Positions 44,151 through 49,863 of a DNA stretch of 49,863 nt are shown piece after piece. This DNA is from Fibrobacteria bacterium GUT31 (GTDB lineage: Bacteria; Fibrobacterota; Fibrobacteria; Fibrobacterales; Fibrobacteraceae), in the NCBI GenBank assembly GCA_001462225.1, contig LIUH01000100.1, forward strand, positions 3,178 to 53,040, read 5' to 3'. Each line of letters opens with the position of its first letter. Position 1 is the first letter of the stretch. The notes under the pieces were generated by a model. That model was not told the origin of the DNA. It did not search any database and saw only the letters and a list, made by a program, of their open reading frames with translations. The position numbers and the translations under genes were made by a program.

Positions 44151-44891
44151 TTATTTTTCGTTTACCCAGTTTTTATAATTGCAAAAAGCATTCACTCCTG
44201 CTTCCCAAAAGTTTGCAAAAGTTTTTGCAAAAGGAGGAAGTTTAAAAGGATGCATTCTCAAAAGATCGTGCATAACAAGAACTTGGCCATCGGTATGCTT
44301 ACCCGCACCAATGCCGATTGTAGGCGAGTTTATAGCCTGTGAGATTTTTTTTCCGAGCAGGTCGGGAATGTGTTCCAAAACTATTGAGCAAGGTTCTAAG
44401 CCATCTAAAATTTTAGCTTGCTCAAAAATTTTTTCCGCTTCTTCCTCATTTTTTCCAACTTGCTTGAAACTCGTCGCGGTTTGAGGCAGCAAACCCAGAT
44501 GACCGACAATATCTATTCCTTTTTCTCTTATGGCATTGAGAGATTCCAAGGGAAGCCCTTCTATTTTTACAGCATTGGCCCCGGCTTCTATAAATCTCAT
44601 AGCATTCTGCACGGCAATTTTCGGTTCCGAATCAGAACCAAAAGGCATATCGCTAACAATGTAAGTATTTGGTGCACCGCGTTTTACAGCACTTGTGAAT
44701 ATGCACATCGCTTCCATTGAAATGCCGGCGGTTCTATCCATTCCAAGGACTACATTTGCGGCGGTGTCTCCAACCAGGAGCATATCTATTTCCGCTGCCT
44801 CCGCCATTCTGGCAAATGCAGCGTCATAAACGGTGACCATGGATATGGCTTTTCCGTTTCTTTTCATGGAATAAAAATCTTCTTTAACCAT
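44151..44891 (-). CDS. panB: 3-methyl-2-oxobutanoate hydroxymethyltransferase PanB
   Basis: This 246-aa TIM-barrel enzyme has the metal ligands and active-site residues in VGDTAANVVLG, VSDMPFGS, AVKIEG and SIVLEHIP, and GIGAGKHTDGQVLVMHD near the end. It adds a hydroxymethyl group from methylene-tetrahydrofolate to ketoisovalerate, the first committed step to pantothenate. It is about 15-20 residues shorter than E. coli PanB and diverges in the second half, but all key residues are there. The ATG overlaps recO by 8 bp. The AT-rich stretch 44087-44150 downstream carries no gene. Confidence 0.92.
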   Translation of the reverse strand: MVKEDFYSMKRNGKAISMVTVYDAAFARMAEAAEIDMLLVGDTAANVVLGMDRTAGISMEAMCIFTSAVKRGAPNTYIVSDMPFGSDSEPKIAVQNAMRFIEAGANAVKIEGLPLESLNAIREKGIDIVGHLGLLPQTATSFKQVGKNEEEAEKIFEQAKILDGLEPCSIVLEHIPDLLGKKISQAINSPTIGIGAGKHTDGQVLVMHDLLRMHPFKLPPFAKTFANFWEAGVNAFCNYKNWVNEK

Positions 44892-45627
44892 TCCCCAATC
44901 TCCTGATTTCCAGCAACCACTCCCAAGATTTCAAATTATCCAATGCTCCGGTGTGGATTCTCAAGTGTCCTAAAAAGAAATTTTCAATGCGTTGCCACGA
45001 ATTTTGTCCGGTATTTTTCCCGTTTGCGAAATTACCGATATCTTGAAGGAAAACAGGATCGTAGCCGGATTTTCGCTCGCCAAGGCAGATTTTGCACACT
45101 GCGCCGCCCAAGGCAGGCCACAGATCCGCCGGACCTTGCAAAAGTTCCCGCCCGCATTGCCCGCACTTGGAAAGCGTCGGTGCATAGCCTAAAATATCGC
45201 ATAATTTGTGCAGCCAAAGCGAGATGGAATTTTCTTTTACCGTATTTAACTCTAAGTATTCCAAATTGTTAAGCAACCATTTGAATTCTTCTGCGGCATG
45301 AGATTTTTCGTTTCCCAGTTTGAGCAAAATTTCTGCCATTAACTGAGCGGTTGCTAAACTTTGCAAATTTGAACGCATTTTTGGAAAATAATTTTGCAAA
45401 AATGCCTCTTTTGGAATGATTAAAAACGAGTTTCCTTTGTGGCGATTGTAGCGAATTTCAATTTCGCTGTGCACAAGAGGGTCTATGCTGGCTTTAAACC
45501 GTGAATTTTTGGATTTTGCCCCCTTTACCAAAAGCGAAAGAACGCCGAGTTCGGGGCTTAATGCTCTGACTATCCAAGAACTGTCGCCATAAGCATAGCG
45601 ATGCAAAACTATAATTTGTGTTCGCAA
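44884..45627 (-). CDS. recO: DNA repair protein RecO
   Basis: This 247-aa protein has the N-terminal OB-fold (QIIVLHRYAYGDSSWIVRAL, LLVKGAKSKNSRF) and a C4 zinc site (CGQCG near 150, CKIC near 173). RecO loads RecA on SSB-coated single strands with RecR. The start is TTG 45627, 2 nt after the HIT-protein stop codon; no better start is in frame nearby, so initiation probably depends on coupling. The downstream panB gene overlaps its end. Confidence 0.9.
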   Translation of the reverse strand: MRTQIIVLHRYAYGDSSWIVRALSPELGVLSLLVKGAKSKNSRFKASIDPLVHSEIEIRYNRHKGNSFLIIPKEAFLQNYFPKMRSNLQSLATAQLMAEILLKLGNEKSHAAEEFKWLLNNLEYLELNTVKENSISLWLHKLCDILGYAPTLSKCGQCGRELLQGPADLWPALGGAVCKICLGERKSGYDPVFLQDIGNFANGKNTGQNSWQRIENFFLGHLRIHTGALDNLKSWEWLLEIRRLGNG

Positions 45628-45629
45628 TG

Positions 45630-45974
45630 TTACCCCGGCGGCCAGTAGAGCATTCTTTTGCCTAAAATATGTAAATGTAAATGGTTAACGGTTTGCCCAC
45701 CATCCGTTTTGCAATTCAAAACAAATCTGGCGCCTTTTTCTTCGCAACCGTGTTCTTTTGCAATTTTTTGGGCGTAAAAAAGCATATGCCCAAGCAGTTC
45801 TTTGTCTCCCTCATCAATTTCCATTAAGTTACCTATGTGCCCTTTGGGAACAATCAAAAAATGCACAGGAGCTTGCGGAGAAATATCTTTGAAAGCTATA
45901 ATCCGGTCATCCTCATAAAGAATTTCCGCCGGAATCTCATGACTGGCAATTTTACAGAACAAGCAAGTTTCCAT
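45630..45974 (-). CDS. HIT-family nucleotide hydrolase (HinT-like)
   Basis: This 114-aa protein has CLFCKIASHEIPAEILYEDD at the start, FKDISPQAPVHFLIVPK in the middle and the histidine triad HLHLHILG near the C-terminus. HinT-type enzymes hydrolyse adenosine phosphoramidates and related nucleotides. ATG 45974 lies 7 nt after a CTACATT element, without a Shine-Dalgarno. It is the first gene of the HIT-recO-panB unit, divergent from nuoH with only 38 bp between the start codons. Confidence 0.92.
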   Translation of the reverse strand: METCLFCKIASHEIPAEILYEDDRIIAFKDISPQAPVHFLIVPKGHIGNLMEIDEGDKELLGHMLFYAQKIAKEHGCEEKGARFVLNCKTDGGQTVNHLHLHILGKRMLYWPPG

Positions 45975-45981
45975 TCATGGG

Positions 45982-45988
45982 AATGTAG
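45982..45988 (-). promoter_or_regulatory. Putative -10 element (CTACATT) of the HIT-recO-panB operon
   Basis: TTTTCTACATT on the minus strand, 7 nt before the ATG at 45974, head to head with the nuoH element 9 bp away. Confidence 0.5.
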
Positions 45989-45997
45989 AAAATTTTT

Positions 45998-46004
45998 CTA
46001 TATT
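45998..46004 (+). promoter_or_regulatory. Putative -10 element (CTATATT) of nuoH
   Basis: TTTTTCTATATT, 8 nt before the ATG at 46013. Confidence 0.5.
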
Positions 46005-46012
46005 CCCTTCAA

Positions 46013-47359
46013 ATGCTAGAATCTCTCGCTGCTTTTTTTTCGCAAAGGCCCGTTATTGAATGGTGCATTGTTATTGCAAAGTTCGGGTTTATATTTGTTC
46101 CCGTGATATTTATTTTATTTTTAATCACCGCGGAAAGGCGCGGCGCGGGTTTTATACAAGATAGACAGGGTCCCAATAGGACAGGCATTCCGCTTTTTCC
46201 GTTTTTGAACCACATTCGTCTGTTCGGCATTGTGCAGAACGGGGCGGATGGCCTAAAACTTTTTACAAAAGAACTGTTTAAGCCCAGAGAAGCGCACGGT
46301 TTTTGGTTTAAATTTGCTCCGGCTATTCCGTTTATGGTGGTGTTTTTGTCGCCTGCGGTTATCCCTTGGTTTGGACCTATGGTTTTTGACTGGAGCGGGC
46401 AAGTTGTGCAAATAGGCGGTTCAATTTTAAATTTGGATGTAGGAGTGCTTTGGCTTTTTGCTTTTAGTTCTTTAAGCATTTACGGCACCGTGCTTGGCTC
46501 TTGGGCTTCCAATTCCAAATATTCGCTTTTGGGTGGAATGCGTGCCGGTGCAATGATGATAAGTTACGAAGTGTCTATGGGGCTTTCCCTAGTGGGCATG
46601 TATATTTTAGTGGGCAGTTTTAACCTGCAAGACATGGTTGCATGGCAAGAAACCCACGGCTGGGGAATCTTGGTTCAGCCGGTTGCGTTTATAGTCTTTT
46701 TAGTATCTCTTGTGGCGGAAACGGGCCGCGCTCCTTTTGATGTCGCTGAGGGTGAATCCGAACTGGTTTCCGGTTTCCATACCGAGTTCAGCGGAATGCG
46801 TTTTGCCATGTTTTATATGGGGGAATACGCTCATATAGCCATAAATGCGGCTTTGCTTGCAACTTTGTTTTTGGGCGGTTACAGCATTCCCTTTGTCAGC
46901 ACGGAAACTTTGAGAGAAAATTCAGCACAGGTTCTTGCAGTTGTCTGCGGGTTGTTTGCTTTGTGCGCTTTGGCGTTTCTGCATTTTATGCGCCGTTATG
47001 CCAAGTGGTATAAAAATTCCAAAGCTTCGGACAAGGCCATTCGCTTAAAAGAGTGGGGTTTGTATAAGGCTGTTGCGTGGGTTGCGGTGCCCGTGCTTAT
47101 AGCTGCCGGAGCCGCTTCGCTTTATTTTGCAGGCTCCGTAAATGCAAATTCATTTGCAGCAGCGTTTATAGCTGCGGCTGTTCAGGTTTTGGCGTTAATT
47201 TTTAAGATGAGCATTTTCTGCTGGCTTTGGATTTGGTTCCGCTGGACTTTGCCGCGCTTCCGCTACGACCACGTTATGCACTTAGGCTGGATTATTCTTT
47301 TGAATGTAGCTTTGGTGAACTTGGTGGTTACGGCGTTTGTGGCGAAGCTGGTGAGGTAG
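46013..47359 (+). CDS. nuoH: NADH-quinone oxidoreductase subunit H
   Basis: This 448-aa membrane protein carries the NuoH signatures: IQDRQGPNRTGI, the acidic loop ETGRAPFDVAEGESELVSGFHTEF (quinone-site region), and IWFRWTLPRFRYDHVMHLGW near the end. It forms the proximal membrane part of complex I beside the quinone cavity. It is about 110 aa longer than usual: after LFLGGYSIPF an insertion with two extra hydrophobic segments (about residues 318-385) precedes the conserved C-terminal block. It is not flanked by other nuo genes; upstream is a divergent HIT gene and downstream a restriction gene. Confidence 0.92.
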   Translation: MLESLAAFFSQRPVIEWCIVIAKFGFIFVPVIFILFLITAERRGAGFIQDRQGPNRTGIPLFPFLNHIRLFGIVQNGADGLKLFTKELFKPREAHGFWFKFAPAIPFMVVFLSPAVIPWFGPMVFDWSGQVVQIGGSILNLDVGVLWLFAFSSLSIYGTVLGSWASNSKYSLLGGMRAGAMMISYEVSMGLSLVGMYILVGSFNLQDMVAWQETHGWGILVQPVAFIVFLVSLVAETGRAPFDVAEGESELVSGFHTEFSGMRFAMFYMGEYAHIAINAALLATLFLGGYSIPFVSTETLRENSAQVLAVVCGLFALCALAFLHFMRRYAKWYKNSKASDKAIRLKEWGLYKAVAWVAVPVLIAAGAASLYFAGSVNANSFAAAFIAAAVQVLALIFKMSIFCWLWIWFRWTLPRFRYDHVMHLGWIILLNVALVNLVVTAFVAKLVR

Positions 47360-47368
47360 GGTGGTATC

Positions 47369-49863
47369 TTGATAAGTGAACAAAAACAATTTCAATATGA
47401 AACTCAACAATATCAAGAAGATTGCATAGGCAACATTCTAAGCATTTTTGAAAAGTTGGAACAAAAACAACCATTTAGTAAGGTTATGACTGAACACCAC
47501 AATGCACATAATTATCATTTCCCTGTGCAGGAAACAGGGAATATTGATATAATGATGGAGACCGGAACGGGTAAAACTTTCACATTTATCAAAATAATGT
47601 TTGAACTGAACAGAAATTTCGGCTACAAAAAATTCATTATCCTTATTCCTTCTGTCCCCATTCGCGAAGGCACAAAAACAAATTTGGAAGACACTAAAGA
47701 ATATTTCAAATCACTTTATGCAAATGAACGTGAAAAAGAAATTGAAACTTTTGTGTATGAAGGCGGAAATACGGCGGAAGTGAAACGCTTTATAGGTACA
47801 GGGCATTTGTCAGTGTTGGTAATGACACCGAGTTCGTTTAATAAAGACGCAAATATCCTTAATCGTCCGCTTGAATACGAAATTCATTATCCCTCGCTTT
47901 TCAAAAATGATGAAGAACCGCCTAAAACACTTTTGGAATGTGTGAAGTACCTTAATCCTATTATTATTATGGATGAACCACATCGTTTTGAAGGCGAAGC
48001 TTTCAGAGTGTTTTTTAGTGGGTTCAACAATTTTTATTTACGTTTTGGTGCGACTTTTCCGAAAGGGAAAAATGCAACCATTTTGTCCAATGTTGCTTAC
48101 GTACTTGACAGTATTTCGTCTTTCCGTCAGAATTTGGTGAAAAAAATTGTGGTTTATACGCAGGATATTGTGCAAAACACCGATACACTTCTTACTATTG
48201 AAAACAAAAAAGCCATTGTCAATACTTTGATAAACGGCACTATAATAAAACGTGAACTCGGCAGGGGTGGAATCTATAATGGAAAATTAATCAAAAAAAT
48301 CAACAAAGATAGCATTGTTCTGAACGACAACAGCATTGTGAAAGTTGATTATTCCCTTTCCGACGATGCATTGCGGAGTATGATTGCCGAAACCGTAAAA
48401 ATCCATTTTGAGAAAGAAAAAGCATTGTTTGAACATGGAATAAAAGCATTAACTCTCTTTTTTATTGAAAGTGATATTGCACTTTTTAGAGGCGAAAATC
48501 CAAAAATAAAGCGAATTTTTGAAAAAGAATACACCGCAATACGTCAAACTGTCATTGCAGATTTGACCCACAATCCCCAACAAAACGAAACCTATCTACA
48601 ATATCTGCAAAATGATTTTGACGCAGATGGCAATTTACAAGTCCATAAGGGTTATTTTTCCGGCGATAAAGGCAATGCTGACGAAAAAGTAAAAACGAGC
48701 GTTGATGAAATTCTGAAAGACAAAAAGAAATTATTGTCGTTTGAAAGTCCAACCCGCTTTATCTTCTCAATTTGGGCATTGCAGGAAGGTTGGGACAATC
48801 CCAATGTTTTTACTATCTGTAAACTTTCCAATCAGGGCAGCGAAATTTCGAAATTGCAACAAATAGGACGTGGCTTACGTATTTGCGTTGACCAAAATTT
48901 GAAACGGAACACAATTAAAAGATTTGGTGACAATCAAGACGATTTTTGGAGAGTAAATAATCTTGATGTCGTTGTTTCCAATCAGGAACAAGGTTTTGTG
49001 GAAGCAATTCAAAATGAAATTTTAAGTAACTCGTTTATTGTCGCCGATATTTTTACAGAACAGGATTTAAAAAGAGTGTTGAAAGACAAAGGCAATTTTG
49101 ACGATTTGACGGTGCGTAATCTGTTCAAAATGCTTGATAGCAAGGAAATGATAATTTTCAAACAAATTATTGATGGACACGATATTTACGAAAAATCACG
49201 AAATTATTTAACAATTTTAAGCGCTGAAAAACCAAATTTAACCTCCGAACAATTTACTGTCCTTGAAAACCTTTTTTCTTCCGACTACAGAAACTTTGTA
49301 CAAGAAAAAAACAAAGTTCGCCCTAAAAAAAATCTCACAATCAAAGAAACGCACCTTGCGGAATTTCAAAATCTGTGGAATGCCATTAACCGCAATGCTT
49401 TTTATATGCTTGACAATCTTGACCAAGAAAACGAGAAGATATTAATTTACAATATAAAAACAGATATTGAAGCGTTGAACATTGATGAAATTCTTTTGCA
49501 AACCATCCGCAGAGAATTAGATATAAATAAAATAGGACAAGACGATGCAATTACGGCAAAACTCAAAGATAATATTTCATACAAAAGCAAGGTTGATTAT
49601 TTGCAATTTGTGAGTAATTTGTCAAACAATACCAAAACACCGATTTCGTTTATAGTAAAGATTTTTAACGGTTTATCTCTTGATTTCAAGAATAAGATTC
49701 TTACCAACAATCCCGCACAGGCACTCAAAGAAATGGCGGATATTGTCCGCAAAAACCTTGTGAGTATGATAAAAACAAGGATTCATTACGGCGGCGAAGT
49801 AACAGACGGTGTGGTTCTGCCAAATGTATTTTTGAGTGAAAACAACAAAACATATTTGAAAGC
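47369..49863 (+). CDS. res: Type III restriction enzyme Res subunit, 3' end cut by window edge
   Basis: The frame is open from TTG 47369, 9 nt after the nuoH stop, to the window edge (about 831 codons). Helicase motifs are clear: Walker A METGTGKT (63-70), motif II MDEPH (201-205) and motif VI LQQIGRGLRI (about 496-505), with FSIWALQEGWDNPNVFT before it. These mark the R subunit of type III restriction enzymes; the PD-(D/E)XK nuclease at the C-terminus would lie past the edge. No Shine-Dalgarno is obvious and no ATG is in frame before residue 40. The matching mod gene is not upstream. Codon use looks more AT-rich than the neighbours, consistent with transfer. Confidence 0.88.
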   Translation, partial: MISEQKQFQYETQQYQEDCIGNILSIFEKLEQKQPFSKVMTEHHNAHNYHFPVQETGNIDIMMETGTGKTFTFIKIMFELNRNFGYKKFIILIPSVPIREGTKTNLEDTKEYFKSLYANEREKEIETFVYEGGNTAEVKRFIGTGHLSVLVMTPSSFNKDANILNRPLEYEIHYPSLFKNDEEPPKTLLECVKYLNPIIIMDEPHRFEGEAFRVFFSGFNNFYLRFGATFPKGKNATILSNVAYVLDSISSFRQNLVKKIVVYTQDIVQNTDTLLTIENKKAIVNTLINGTIIKRELGRGGIYNGKLIKKINKDSIVLNDNSIVKVDYSLSDDALRSMIAETVKIHFEKEKALFEHGIKALTLFFIESDIALFRGENPKIKRIFEKEYTAIRQTVIADLTHNPQQNETYLQYLQNDFDADGNLQVHKGYFSGDKGNADEKVKTSVDEILKDKKKLLSFESPTRFIFSIWALQEGWDNPNVFTICKLSNQGSEISKLQQIGRGLRICVDQNLKRNTIKRFGDNQDDFWRVNNLDVVVSNQEQGFVEAIQNEILSNSFIVADIFTEQDLKRVLKDKGNFDDLTVRNLFKMLDSKEMIIFKQIIDGHDIYEKSRNYLTILSAEKPNLTSEQFTVLENLFSSDYRNFVQEKNKVRPKKNLTIKETHLAEFQNLWNAINRNAFYMLDNLDQENEKILIYNIKTDIEALNIDEILLQTIRRELDINKIGQDDAITAKLKDNISYKSKVDYLQFVSNLSNNTKTPISFIVKIFNGLSLDFKNKILTNNPAQALKEMADIVRKNLVSMIKTRIHYGGEVTDGVVLPNVFLSENNKTYLK

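Overview
The window looks like a stretch of chromosome from an anaerobic, Gram-negative member of the Fibrobacterota, close to Fibrobacter or the gut-associated Fibromonadales. The evidence is a lipoprotein with poly-serine linkers and a C-terminal FISUMP-type domain (29.3-30.2 kb), further Ser-linker secreted proteins, a PorU-like gingipain-family sortase of the type IX secretion system, a large OmpA-family protein with Ig-like repeats, and a Na+-pumping methylmalonyl-CoA decarboxylase operon. This is inferred from protein content alone; there is no rRNA in the window.

Layout. 1-609 is the 5' part of an AAA-ATPase-like gene cut by the window edge. 628-6527 (minus) is a five-gene operon: a receiver-like protein followed by a sugar-type ABC importer (ATPase, binding lipoprotein, two permeases), with a degenerate ATPase and a large extracytoplasmic domain fused into the second permease. 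6.5-9.5 kb carries an outer-membrane-like protein, YtfJ/GerW, FliG and PdxB. 9.6-16.7 kb (plus) is one long operon: methylmalonyl-CoA epimerase, decarboxylase alpha, gamma, biotin carrier, a small unknown protein and the beta subunit, then a TonB-like protein, a TPR protein and a MurG-like glycosyltransferase carrying an in-frame heptanucleotide repeat. 16.7-24.1 kb (minus) holds PorU and a cluster of secreted proteins, one with HExxH. 24.1-28.3 kb has a lipoprotein, tRNA-Ser(UGA), rsmD, a cation diffusion facilitator, an OmpH/Skp protein and an arylamine N-acetyltransferase-like protein. 28.3-30.3 kb is decaying accessory DNA: a dinD remnant, nested inverted repeats and a broken FISUMP gene. 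30.3-43.8 kb is core: OmpA, mdh, rimP-nusA-infB-rbfA-truB, panD, a giant TPR protein, lnt. 43.9-47.4 kb holds a histone-H1-like protein, panB, recO, a HIT protein and nuoH. 47.4 kb to the end is a type III restriction (Res) gene, truncated by the window edge.

Physiology. Epimerase plus decarboxylase turn methylmalonyl-CoA into propionyl-CoA while exporting Na+, which points to a succinate-to-propionate fermentation; malate dehydrogenase and NADH dehydrogenase subunit H fit such an anaerobe. panB and panD supply coenzyme A precursors. PorU, OmpA, the OmpH-like chaperone, Lnt and the lipoproteins indicate an elaborate outer surface.

The most general new signal is a recurrent element, TTTTCTATATT (variants CTAAATT, CTACATT, TTATATT), lying 6-10 nt before the start codon of 14 genes that lack a clear Shine-Dalgarno, and 10 nt before the tRNA. 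It looks like the -10 element of the main promoter class, and its position implies leaderless or nearly leaderless mRNAs. Where it lies 27-49 nt upstream, a ribosome-binding site is present. Other leads are a possibly phase-variable glycosyltransferase, an importer operon with sensory-looking additions, and two neighbouring genes broken by internal deletions next to palindromes.
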